A stretch of 64,000 bases of DNA from Dasypus novemcinctus (Eukaryota; Chordata; Mammalia; Cingulata; Dasypodidae): NCBI RefSeq assembly GCF_030445035.2, contig NC_080685.1, positions 110,596,432 to 110,660,431 of the forward strand, in the 5' to 3' direction. The notes under the pieces were generated by a model. That model was not told the origin of the DNA and did not search any database. It saw only the letters and a program-made list of their open reading frames with translations. A program made the translations under genes and the position numbers. Numbering within the stretch: position 1 is the stretch's first letter; each line of letters begins with the position of its first letter. Shown one piece after another: positions 47,212 through 58,290 of this stretch.

Positions 47212-49255
47212 GGAATCAATAATCTTAGAAGAAAATAAGCAAACGAACAGGAATACGTGCCTGTAGTAGCCCGTGCGCCCCGCTCAGGCGAGCTGCCTTG
47301 CGCCGCCTGCGCTGCTCCTTCTCTGGGAAGGAGAAGTCAGTTTATCACATAAACTGACCTCCCCCAGGAGAGATGAACGCAGACCACGGCTGCAGGAGGT
47401 GTCGGGACACTGCTCTAAAGACCCCCTGGAAAAAAAGGGCCTCGGAACTGCCCCCCTAGCCCCATGGGATGGAAGGGGTTGTAATTCACGGAATTAATCA
47501 GAGAAGGAAAGACGTGCCCACTCTGGGCTGGAGACAGCCTGTTCCCATGGAACAGCAGAACACGGCTTTGCAGCTGTAGGTTGATGTGATTTCTATTTGT
47601 ACTTCCAGATAATAGAGAGACGGCACCTCAGGCTTTAGCCCCTGGATCTGAAGGTGCAAATACAAGTTAAAGAAGGAAATGGCAGCCAAGGGCCAACGAT
47701 GGCCCCTCTGGGCTGAGCAGGTGCGGGCGTCTCCCGCGAGGGGGATTCCCTCGGCAGCAAGGTCTGGGGGGTGGGTGGAGCGGGGAGCAAGCGGGGAGCA
47801 AGAGTGGAGCGCCTCGGTGGGGACAGAGGGCTCTGGCAGTTTCGAGAGCCGCGCTGCTGTGCGCACGGTGCTTTGAAGCAGCACGCCTCTCAAGAGCCGC
47901 GGGCGAAGTCTGCCGCTGTGCTGGCTGTGAAACCTAAAAGGTACTTTTTGACCGGGGTTTGAGTTTGGATGTGGAAGGGAGGGGCGGGTCAGACAGCAAG
48001 GGGAAAAAACCTGTTTCTGTCTCCTCACCGAGACATCCCAAACTTTATACCACCATAGGATATTTTTAAAAAGTCACTGGGGGAAGGAAGAACTCCTGAA
48101 GAGGCACACTGTGCTGCAGGGACAGAAAAGGAAACCAAGCCGAAACTACGAAGGCGGGAAGGGGGAGAGCCTGAGGTCGTTTTCTCTGCCCTTACTCAGA
48201 CGGCTGGAGCAAGGGGCCCTATCAGCGGCTAATACAGCTTATCTGAATAAACCGCTCAGCCTAAAAGCCAGCGGCATTATTTTATGGACAATCTCTCCAA
48301 GCGTAAATAACTCATGGTTCTCCTTTTAAAATGTAATCTACAATACATTAAGCAATGCGAGAAGTTTCTGGGGAGAAGCAACTGGGGGTGTGATGGTCTG
48401 CGTCCACTGTCCCCCCCATGCTGAAGCCTTTGTTTCTTCAAGAGACCACGAATCTTGAGCTCTCTCGGAAAGAAACGATTTATTTCCAACTGTGGGAAAG
48501 CAATATGGGAGTCTGCCAGTTGTGATTTCCAGGCACCGAGTTAACATCCGTCTCAACTTTAACACGCCGGTGGTGCACATCGGACGGCGCGCTCCCTCCG
48601 CTTTGTGCTGTGAATTATGCATGGGCTTCTGCTCCGGTCCAAGTCCCACGTCAAAAAATAAAATCAGAATTAATGTGAATTCAGGGGCTTATTTTCACAA
48701 ACAGGGACCCTTGCATTGGTCTGGGCAAATTATAAAAATGTAGGAGAATAAACATTCACTGTGTGGTTTGGATGAAATCTGAATCTGATTATTTTTTGGC
48801 TCTTCATGCATTATCAAAAGGGATAACATTATTAGGAGAAAATAGCTTCTGTAAAATTGGCTTTAAATATATTCTCCCTGCTCCTGAAATAAGTATAAAT
48901 GCTCTCTTATTTCCATTAAACACACAGTAGTTCATCATTGTGTTCACAGCCCATTTACAAGTCTCCTACTTCTTAAACGACTTGGGATTTCCTAGGGTAA
49001 AGGAGACATCCAACCTGCTGAAGAGTAAGGCGTTCCCTTCACACGTTAAAACCGGTGGATGGAGCTAGAACGCCAACGCAGGGCGCGGGGACGGAGAGTC
49101 CAAGAGCAGAGCTGCGGCAGCCACGGCAAGGCCCCGCTGGAGCCCCGTGGGGTGCCTGCTTCCCCTGCCACCTGTATCGCTGTTAGAGAAGCACGCGGGC
49201 GCTCTACAGCAATGTCGGAGGGACGCGCAGCCGGGAACTGCGGCTTGTCCTGTAC

Positions 49256-49429
49256 CTTGACAGACGGGCAGGTTGTCCCACGAGCCGTCGTCGCGACACA
49301 AGGACACCGCGCGGTAGGGGTCGGGGTAGCGGGCGTGGAACCCCTCGTGACAGGTGACGATGAGCTTGTCTCCGAGCCGGTAGGTCTTGTTATGAATCTC
49401 TGCATCTTCGATTTGAGGCATCCGGCAAT
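49256..49429 (-). CDS. SUSD4: SUSD4 sushi domain 2 exon
   Basis: This 174-base exon encodes a sushi module: [17 protein letters not shown], then [19 protein letters not shown] and [21 protein letters not shown]. The four cysteines, the Trp before the last cysteine and an NKT glycosylation site are visible. The acceptor is AAAATTGCAG and the donor G|GTACAG. It enters with two codon bases and leaves with one, as the other sushi exons do. It is the 5'-most SUSD4 exon found in the window. The sushi 1 exon, which should join through a single G, was looked for between here and 64000 and was not found. Confidence 0.95.
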
Positions 49430-50374
49430 CTGCAATTTTGCAAACAGCGTACCTTATTATTGGCATTTAAAACAGGTGACGGTTAACCATGAGGCAGCTC
49501 TTGTTTTCACACCTGACTGCAGCCTGCATGGCAATCTGACCCAACGGCACCTCATTTATCCCACGGCTCAGGCCCGGTGCCGCGCAGGAGCGAGGGAAGA
49601 GGTCGCGCAAAAGAGGGGCCCAGAGAGCATGGGCTGAATCACAAAGACGCTTCCCACAGAAGGGGGATTTTGGAAATGAGTACAGACGGACAAGCGTTGG
49701 TGTTGCCTGTCTGGGTACATCCTCTGCTGAATTTATGGAGGGTGCACAGGGCCACGCAGCAGGAGGGGCGGCCCTCGGGCCAGCTCCACCTGGCGGCCCA
49801 GGGCCAGGGTCTGATAAGAAAACACACACTGCAGAACAGCAGGTGGGCCGAGCTGCGCTTGCCTTTGCCATTAGCATTTCAACCTTCCCTGTTTTTAAAA
49901 AGATAATAAAGAGAGCAGCACGTAGACCGCCAAGATCACAGAAGCTGTGCTGCCTGCTGAAAAGAGAGTAAGAGCAGAACGCATTATGGGCAGGAGAGGA
50001 CGAGCCAAGGCTGGGCTCAGGAGAAGGGCAGCGGAGGAACCCGGAACCCACGCAACAAGAGGTTTAAAAGGTGAGATGAAAGGAGTAAATTATCATGACA
50101 CACTTTTACCTCTACACCTGCTCCTTGCTGCCAAGTTAGGACCCTGTGCCCCTTAGCAGCCCTCCATCCTCTACCCCGAATACAGACCAAATAATCCCAT
50201 CTGGCCTAAGGCACACTGACCACAGCGGGTCTCTCGCCATCCCTTACGGCACACCTGTTTAGAGTTTCTGATTTTATATGCAGACACGCTTACAAGCACG
50301 AGCTATTCATTTCAACTTTTAAAATCAGGTAGCCCCGACCTACAGATGGGTTCTCTTCCAAGTTTGTTGGCTCT

Positions 50375-50530
50375 TCATTTTTTTTTAATTACAAAGTAGA
50401 AATTTTATTGAAGTATATCACTCCTACATGAACATAAGTGCGTAGTAAAAGTTATGAACTTACCAAACACACAGATCATCATACAGGGCTCCACCCATCA
50501 TCCCACCAGCAACACTTTGCAGATCTTAGT
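50375..50530 (-). mobile_element. L1 3' UTR fragment, reverse orientation
   Basis: A T-run then 'attgaagtatatcactcctacatgaacataag', 'agttatgaacttaccaaacacac' and 'atcatacagggctccacccatc' resembles antisense L1 3' UTR DNA common in xenarthrans. Confidence 0.55.
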
Positions 50531-50650
50531 TTTTTGAAACAAGAGGGAATGGAATCTAAGAAGAGCACTGTGGCGATGAGAGAAACTTCCTCCAGGAATT
50601 CCTCAGTGCTTTAAGAGTTTGCAGGTTTCTTAGCCACTCTCCAAGCCCAG

Positions 50651-51151
50651 TGTGACAGTTTGAATTTGGTGAATCCCAAAGAAGAGGAAGATGTTTTTGA
50701 ACTAACCCATCCCTGTGGCGTGAGAGCCTTTCGACTGGCTAGGGCGGTGAGGCGGGACTCAGGCTGCGCCTCTGCCCGCTTCCTGGGACTTACAGAGACC
50801 GAGGTCAGGGAGAGGCACCCAGAGAGAAAGGAAGCTGCACTCTGACCCTGCCGTGTGAGAGAGGGCTTGGGGATGGCTGGGGCCAAGGCTGAAGCACAAA
50901 GCCGCCAAGAGGCTGGGCCCACGGAGCCGCTCGAGGCCGAGGAGGCAGCCCTGCCACATGCCTGGTGGCCACGCGGCGGGACGCCAGGATGGCGAGCAGC
51001 TGCTGTGGCGAGAAAGCATCTCAGATGGTGCCTTGATTTGGACATCCCATGGCCTCGGAGCTCTAAGCTTTTACCCCCAATAAAATTCCCATGATAAAAG
51101 TCAGTCCATTTCTGGTACTTTACATCGGCCGCCCTGTGGCAAACTAAGACA
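50651..51151 (+). mobile_element. Solo LTR-like element (endogenous retrovirus / MaLR type)
   Basis: Starts TGTGACAGTTTGAA and ends AAACTAAGACA, so TG...CA with short inverted ends. It carries AATAAA at 51079-51084 followed by 'agtcagtccatttctggtac', a typical R/U5 layout. No internal viral coding sequence adjoins it. Clear target duplications were not seen, so the exact ends and the family are uncertain. Confidence 0.65.
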
Positions 51152-52958
51152 CCTAATGAACCCACAATATGTGGACTGAAACAGTATTTAACAGGAACCC
51201 TGGCCCTCAGGTCCTCTAGGCTCTGACCCGTCGGCGCTGAGGGCCGAGTGCTTGGACCCCGGTGCAGACGGCAGGGCGGGAGCCACGGCTGGGCTGGGCG
51301 GTGGCCGTGACGGCTAGGAAATTTGGTGGCTTTAAAAAGGACATGTCCTGGGAACAATGGGAGGGAGCTGGGGTTGGGAGTACTGGGGAGCAGCAGGGGC
51401 TCTGACAACAGTGGACCCCAGAAAACAGAGGTGAGCCTCTGGCAGCTGGGGAGCGGAGGGCACTGTCCATCTGTGGCCCGGGACGGGTCATCAGGAGTCC
51501 AATGTCATCAGCTCAGGTCGGTTTTACCTCGGCCGCTGTTGCTACCTTGGATTCCGGGACCCGGCAGCAGGGGCTGTGCCGCCCAGTTCCTCTGACATTC
51601 CTTCCATGCTCCCAGGGCCGGGGACACACCTGGCCAAGGAGAAGAGCTAAGGGAACCTTCTCAAGCTCTGCCCCAGCACACCGAGGGCGCGGCCCCGCGG
51701 GAGCTCGGCACAGGCTCTCGGCGCGGCCGGGCAGCTCGGCCTTCCCCGGGGTAAGCCTGCCTCGCCTTGGCCCGGCTGAACAAACAGTCCTCCCTGGAGA
51801 GGTGTATTCTGACTTCAATTCCGCCTCTCCTTTTTGTGTTTCAGGTTGCGGAAAGAGGTTTTATGACTGTGCGTGTTTAACCAATACTTTTTCTCCTGGA
51901 GTAGCTGAATTCGCCCCCTCCCCCAGTCAATCCCAGAGTAATCCTGGATGGAGTCACAGGGTAATTGACAACTCTGTGCACACCACTGCCGCCACCTTCT
52001 TAATGGAAAACATGAATTACATTTTTTTCAGTGTCACGATGCAGAAATTATTCACAGCAAATAGAAACACATTTATCAAGGCATTCGTCTGTAAAATCTT
52101 AGCTGTAAATAGATTCTGTAGCTGCAATACATATGTCTAAATAACTGTTTTCATGATTGACTTAAAACTTGTTCAGGAGTTAACCAGCAGGCCCAGCAGA
52201 GGGCCGGCTGTAAAGTCGCGGAGAGACATACCTAAGCCGTGCGGACACTGGCTGGCGGCTGGCTGGCGCTCCGACCTTGTTTCCAAAGGGAGGTTCTCAG
52301 TACAGGGGTCTAGAAGGCTAGGGTACTCGAGATGCGAATCAGAGCTCTAAACTTCCACCCGCCGGAGGCGGGGACTGTGCACAGCATTGCCTCAAGGGTC
52401 AAAGGGAACTCACAGCCTCCCAAATCGCAGCCATCGTGTTTTCTGTTCAAGGAAGTGACCACAGGGAGTGACGGGGGCCCAATTTACTACGTGAGAGGCG
52501 CCGCAGAGCAACCGGGGAGTGAGAAGTCGGAGTTCAAATCCCACCAAGGTAGAGGGGCCTTGGAAACACCCCAGGCTTTCAGCGAAATCCCAGGAAGGGC
52601 CGCATCCTCGGAAAAAGGACAACGCTAAAATAGACTAGCCTACTAGCTTAACACTGAGCCTGGACAGAGAATATATCATCCACAAATCACAATTGTCCAA
52701 ATCCACAGTATCTAGCCATCACCCCCGCTGAAGAAGGACGAGGGGGCACCTGGAACTGGTATGTGCCCCAACAAGCTGCCCACGGCAGTGATAGCCACAA
52801 ACTTTATTTCTATAGGATGAAACAATCCGAGATCTTTAGTATCTGAAAAGAAATGTGCAATGTTCATCAATTCCTATGTTTCAAATAGAAGTAAGGTGAT
52901 TTCCTATAGCACAAATTCTTCCAGTCAACAGAAAGAATTTTTTAAAAAGCCTCTTTAA

Positions 52959-53325
52959 GGGAAACGGACTTGGCCCAGTGGTTAGGGCGTCCGTCTACCA
53001 CATGGGAGGTCCGCGGTTCAAACCCCGGGCCTCCTTGACCCGTGTGCAGCTGGCCCACGCGCAGTGCTGATGCGCGCAAGTAGTGCCCTGCCACGCAGGG
53101 GTGTCCCCCGCGTGGGGGAGCCCCACGTGCAAGGAGTGCACCCATAAGGAGAGCCGCCCAGCGCAAAAGACAGGGCAGCCTGCCCAGGAATGGCGCCGCC
53201 CACACTTCCCGTGCCGCTGACGACAACAGAAGCGGACAAAGAAACAAGATGCAGCAAATAGACACAGAGAACAGACAACCGGGGGAGGGGGGGGAATTAA
53301 ATAAATAAATAAATCTTTAAAAAAA
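52959..53325 (+). mobile_element. Full DAS-SINE (long-body, young type)
   Basis: Head 'ggaaacggacttggcccagtggttagggcgtcc', B-box ggttcaaaccc, the same body as the 40479 copy but lacking about 45 bases around 'acacggagagctgacacaacaagatg'. Duplications aaaaagcctctttaa lie at 52944-52958 and 53326-53340, perfect over 15 bases. Confidence 0.95.
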
Positions 53326-53934
53326 AAAAAGCCTCTTTAAACATATCATGACCAAGGACTATGGAAAACTGTCTATTGGTATCTGACTCTGTTGTGTAGA
53401 CTCAGGTCAACAATCAGAACTTATGTCCTCACGGCATAAATGGGCGCCTTCAGGATGTACCTTGAGGCATATCGAAGCCTTCCATTCCAGAAATCCTCTC
53501 TCACCAGGGCACCTTCATTACCTCTGTACTTTGCTTCTAGTAACGTAGGGCTCGATATAATAGCAAAAGAGGGGATAAAAGACCCTGTACCAGTATTACA
53601 TGAGTATAACTAAGCATAAATCCATTTATCAGATTAGTTAGCAGAGCACAGAGTCCTAAGGGATGGAGCAGGAAGAGTAAGACTGAAAAGAAATGCAAAA
53701 GAATATGTGCCATATGTTGGATTTACTTTAATTTAAAATGTTAGTCATAAGTGAAAATGAATCTGATTCCTTAAAAATACCAAGTTTTGACATCGACACT
53801 CCCCACAAGTGTTCCCAGGAATCCGAATACTTGATAGACACCCGGGGATTCACCATTCACATTAGCATATTAAAGGCTCTGAAAAACTGCCGGGAAGAAC
53901 TCGACTTAATTTTGTGTAAGCCAGCATTTGTAAA

Positions 53935-54430
53935 ACTTATTTATTCATCCATCTGCTCACTCCTTCATTCAGTGAATTACTGAGCCGGGTACACATGTCT
54001 GCTGGGGATACAGAACAAGTCAAGGAGCTTACTCTTAAGGCACTTGCACGAAGAGAGACGGCTAATGGACAGATTAACAGGTAAATGAGCTAGAAAACAA
54101 CAGGGGGTGGTAAGTGCTATGATGAACATAAAGCAAGGTGATTTGAGGCGCTGGCTAACTCCCTCCGACCGGGAGAGAGGAAAGGCCTCTCCTGAGGAAA
54201 CAGGAGATCTGAACGACAAGAAGGCTCCAACAACCAGGTGAGGGTCTGGGAGAGGCCGAGGCTAGAGCCAAGACCAGCAAAGAGCCTGGCCTCCTTGAAG
54301 AGACAGAAGGCCTGCGCGTCTGGACCAGGGCAAGCAAGCGGGAGAGGGAAGGGCAGAACTTGCCACGAGAGGGCAAGGAACTCGGGCTTTATTTTATGGG
54401 TGGGGGGGCTACGAGAGCTTTTCAACACGG
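53935..54430 (+). repeat. Ancient interspersed repeat, family not assigned
   Basis: 'tgctggggatacagaacaagtcaaggagctta', 'ggtggtaagtgctatgatgaacataaagcaaggtgat' and 'aggcctctcctgaggaaacaggagatctg' share the wording of an old mammalian repeat also present at 17905-19060. Confidence 0.55.
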
Positions 54431-54820
54431 GTCAAGCATGCACCTCCCAAACGGGTTTGCCTCGGAATGCTTCGTGTCACTTGAAATCTACCAACGCCCC
54501 TCAGAATTCCTGTTCCCCACCGGCGTTCTTCCGCACCACCACTGCTCCACGGAGCTCCTGCGCCACGGAACGGCGCAGGGACCGCGGCCCTGACCTGCAG
54601 TTCACCGGGGTCAGGCTCAGGAGGTGGAATGGGAGCAGCTGGAGCAGAGGATGGCACCACGGGCAGCCAACATCCGACAGAGGAGAGCGGGTGAGAGTCG
54701 ACGCTGCTCAGGAGAGAGAGGGTGCTTCACAGGAGAAACGGCACACCACTGCGAGGATTTGTTCAGGAGCAGGGTGCACGTTCAGGTTGTTTGTTTTTTT
54801 CCTTAAAAGATATTGACTCC

Positions 54821-55033
54821 AACGGAGTGGATGTGGCTCAGGTGGTTGAGAGCCTGCTTCCGACGTGGAGGCCCCAGGTTCAGTTCCCGGTGCCTCCTAA
54901 AAACAGAAAAACAAGCAACAAGAAAACAAATGAAAAAGCCAACTCCAGGGAGCTGATGTGGCTTGTGATTGAACACTGGCTTCCCACATACAAGGTCCTG
55001 GGTTCAATCCCTGGCCCCAGTACCTAAAAAAAA
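54821..55033 (+). mobile_element. Dimeric DAS-SINE
   Basis: Heads at 54821 (aacggagtggatgtggctcaggtggttgag) and about 54950 (gagctgatgtggcttgtgattgaacac), ending 'ggccccagtacct' and an A-run. The sequence agatattgactcc ending at 54820 recurs as agagactgactcc ending at 55047. Confidence 0.9.
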
Positions 55034-55178
55034 AAGAGACTGACTCCTGTGAAACCCAAAGAAACATCACAGTAGGACAGCCAAGACCAGCGGGCTCTCA
55101 GCTGAACGTTAATGTGGAATTATTATTAGGCCCTAGCTTAAAAACCATTAGAAGAAGCTGTGTGAAAGAGTGGGCCAC

Positions 55179-55574
55179 GGGCGGCGGACTTGGCCCAGTG
55201 GTTAGGGCATCCATCTACCACATGGGAGGTTCAAGGTTCAAACCCCGGGCCTCCTTGACCCGTGTGGAGCTGGCCCATGTGCAGTGCTGATGCGCTCAAG
55301 GAGTGCCCTGCCACGCAGGGGTGTCCCCGCGTAGGGGAGCCCCACGCGCAAGGAGTGCGCCCGGTAAGGAGAGCCACCCAGCGCGAAGGAAAGTGCAGCC
55401 TGTCCAGGAATGGCACCACCCACACGGAGAGCTGACACAGCAAGATGACGCAACAAAAAGAAACACAGATTCCCGGTGCCACTGACAACAACAGAAGTGG
55501 ACCAAGAAGCCGCAGCAAATAGACACCGGGGTAGGGCGGGAAGAGGAGAGAAATAAATAAATATTTGAAAAAAA
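55179..55574 (+). mobile_element. Full DAS-SINE (long-body, young type)
   Basis: Head 'gggcggcggacttggcccagtggttagggcatcc', B-box ggttcaaaccc, body as in the 40479 copy, A-rich tail. Duplications aaagagtgggccac (55165-55178) and aaagagtggtccac (55575-55588) differ at one base. Confidence 0.95.
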
Positions 55575-55599
55575 AAAGAGTGGTCCACAGTAAAGTTAC

Positions 55600-57298
55600 C
55601 CTGGACGCTTCTTGAACTTAGTATTTTTCTTTGATTGATATACTATAGCTTGATATATTTTCCTTGTTTGTGGTCGACAAAGGCAATTGGTATGTGTGTG
55701 TTTTGTTCATTTATTTTTATATTTAACAGACAGTAGTTCCTGTTGGTTTTTAGCTGTCCACTCTAAAGGACAAGAAACATTTACAAAATTGACCATAGTT
55801 GGGTCATAAAGAAAGTCTCAACAAATTTCAAAAGACCAAAAATCTCACAGAACATATATTCTGACCATAATGCAATTAAGATAGAAATGAATAACTAGAA
55901 AATCCCTATATGTTTGGAAACTAAGCAATATCTTTCCAAAGAACCCATAGGTTGAAAAGAACTAACAGTAAAAATTAGAAAATATGTTGAACTTAACAGT
56001 AATTAAAATACTACATATTATAACTATGGTATGCTGATAAAACCATAGCTCTAAATTTCATTCTAAGCATGTATGCATATATTAGAAAAAGGTAAATATC
56101 TGAAAATCAAGGATGCATACCTTGCAGCTGATTAGGGTCAAATTTCCTAATATGATTGCTCAAGTTTTCTACACCTTTATCTACTGTTTTCTTTTTCTCC
56201 TGCTTGTTCTGTGAATTACTGAGAGAAGTGCTTATAGTTTTCACAGTGGCTATGGATTTGTTCTTTTAGTTCTATTAATTTTTGCTCTCTATATTTTGAG
56301 GTATGTTATTAGGCACATACATATTTAGAATTATTATTAAGTATCTAAATTAAAGTCCTTTTAGAAAATTAGAAAAAGAATAGCCAGGTAAACTCAAAGG
56401 AAGTAGGAGGAATTAATAAAAGTAGAGTAAGCGTTAATAAAATAGAAAAGAAATATACTTTAGAAAGGATCAACAAAGCCAAAAATTTGTTCTCTGAAAT
56501 CAATAAAATTGATAAATTACTGGTGACAATGATCGAGAAACCAAAAGGAATAGCACACATAACCTTGGAAGACTAAAAAAAAGGGACATCATTACAGATC
56601 CTATGGTGAAAAATATGAGAGGACATTATCGATAACGTTACACTAAGAAATCTGAAAAATTAGATGGGGATAAAACTCCTAACCAAAAAATCCCAAATAA
56701 ACAAAAACTGTACACCTTCCAAAATGGACACAAGAAAAAACAGAAAATTGTAATAATTCTACAACTATTCAATAAATTGAAATCAAAACTAAAATTCTTC
56801 CCACGAAGAAAAACTCCAGACCTTGATGGCTTCACCCATAAATTCTACTCAACCTTTAAGGAAGAAAATAGCACCAGGCTCATGCAAACACAGAAACTAG
56901 AAAAGGGGGCACTATCACTTGTTTTAAGCAGTATAACCTTGATGGTGAAACCTGAGAAGAACAGTATGAAAAAGGAAAACTTTAAGCTGATCCATCTCAT
57001 CAACGGAGATGGTGAGTAAAATGTTAGCTATCACAAACTATGCAAGAAATGAAAAGGAAACACATCACATGTAAGTCAGGTTTATTTCAAGAATGCTAGG
57101 TTAGTTTAATGTTTGACAAACAACCAATTTAATCACTTTAACAGAATAAAGGAGAAAATTATTGTCTTAATAGATGCAAATGAAGTATTTGATAAAATTC
57201 AACGTCCATTCATGATATTTAAAAAATTCTTAGCAAGGTAGGAATAGAAGGAACCTCCTTTAATATGATAAAGGATCTCTTTTAAAAACCTACAGCAA
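55600..57298 (+). pseudogene. Degenerate old LINE-1 fragment, rearranged
   Basis: L1 ORF2-like wording: 'accatagttgggtcataaagaaag' (about 55793), 'gaccataatgcaattaagatagaaatg' (about 55863), 'tctctgaaatcaataaaattgataaa' (about 56492), 'ccagaccttgatggcttcacc' (56816) and 'tagatgcaaatgaagtatttgataaaattcaac' (57171). The stretch at about 56125-56345 reads as L1 in the opposite direction. No intact frame remains. The next L1 begins at 57299. Confidence 0.75.
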
Positions 57299-57504
57299 GG
57301 GGGCAGAGCCAAGATGGCATCTGAGTAAGGAGCTCCTGGAGTCAGCTCTTGAAACAGGGTGGTTGGTGGTCACCCAGAGCTACCTAAAGCACCTTTTGGA
57401 GGACCCAGACCAGAGGACTATCCTGCAACGTTCTTGACGGTGTGGAAGGAGATGCCCATCTGCACAGAGGAATCGTGAGTACAGCCCTCCACACATGGGG
57501 GTCG

Positions 57505-58290
57505 GTGCTCGAGGCACGCAAGCCACCTCGGGAGCTGTTCCGTGGTTGGAGTTGAAGTTCCATCTCCCCCAGCAAAAACGGGAGGAAAACACAGTGTGGC
57601 ACCGACTTCAGCTACTGGTTAGTGGATTCGGTGGGCTGAAGTAGAATCCTAGGAGCAACTAAACCTTGAGCCTGTCCAGGTCAGAGGGAAGCCAGTGGCC
57701 GCCATTCTGACTCTGCCCCGGGCAGGAGAGGAAGTGGCGCTGACTGAAAATCACAGTGCTTGTAAGGACTGGCTTCCTTCCAGCCAGGCTGGATTGCAGA
57801 TCTAGCCTAAACCCCAGCCCCAACTCCAGCAGGGAGGAAGCTGGGGGGACCTGCACCACCTCTCTGGGAAGCTGCAAGCCATGCCACAGAGGCTGGTGCC
57901 CATCCTACTCTAGGGGTGCAAGCTGCCTCAGGAGCTGTTCCAAGGCTGGAGCTGGAAACTCCATTTCCCACAAATGGTGGAGGAAGAGACAGATGTCCAG
58001 TGACCTCAGCTACTGATTAGTGGACTCAGCTGGCTAAAGTATAATCCTAGAGCCAGCTGGGGTCTGAGCTGTCCTAGTGGGAAAGAGTCCAGTAGCTGCC
58101 ATCTTGACTCCACCCCCGGCATGAGGGGGAGCCTGGTTGACTGAAATCCAGTGAAGTTAGGGACAGGCTTCTTTCTACCAAGATTAGACTGCAGCCCTGG
58201 CCTAGGCTCCAGCCCCACCTCCAGCAGAGAGATAGCTGGCAGGACCTGCACCAGGCTCTCCAGGGAAGTGCAAGTGCTCTCTGCAGACAG
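57505..58290 (+). repeat. Two-copy ~400 bp duplication in the L1 5' UTR
   Basis: 'ggagctgttc' occurs at 57531-57540 and 57931-57940, followed in both by similar text: 'cagctactg...ttagtgga', 'gccattctgactc' versus 'gccatcttgactc', 'ctccagcaggga' versus 'ctccagcagaga', and 'acctgcacca'. The spacing is close to 400 bases. Confidence 0.82.

Larger units (their letters stand above)
44519..49255 (-). other. SUSD4: SUSD4 intron between sushi 2 and sushi 3 (4.7 kb)
   Basis: Donor GTACAG begins at 49255 in the minus sense; the acceptor CTCTGCCCAG lies above 44518. The 44519-45110 part is very GC-rich with many CpG. Then come an L1 3' UTR piece, a MER5-like fragment and two DAS-SINEs. 47212-49255 holds no gene I can see; 48640-48970 is AT-rich, repeat-poor and might be conserved noncoding DNA. 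Confidence 0.85.

Noticed and set aside
50611..51408. 265-codon minus-strand frame over the 50.65-51.15 kb LTR
   Set aside because: Mostly antisense of a solo LTR-like element; no domain or splice context.
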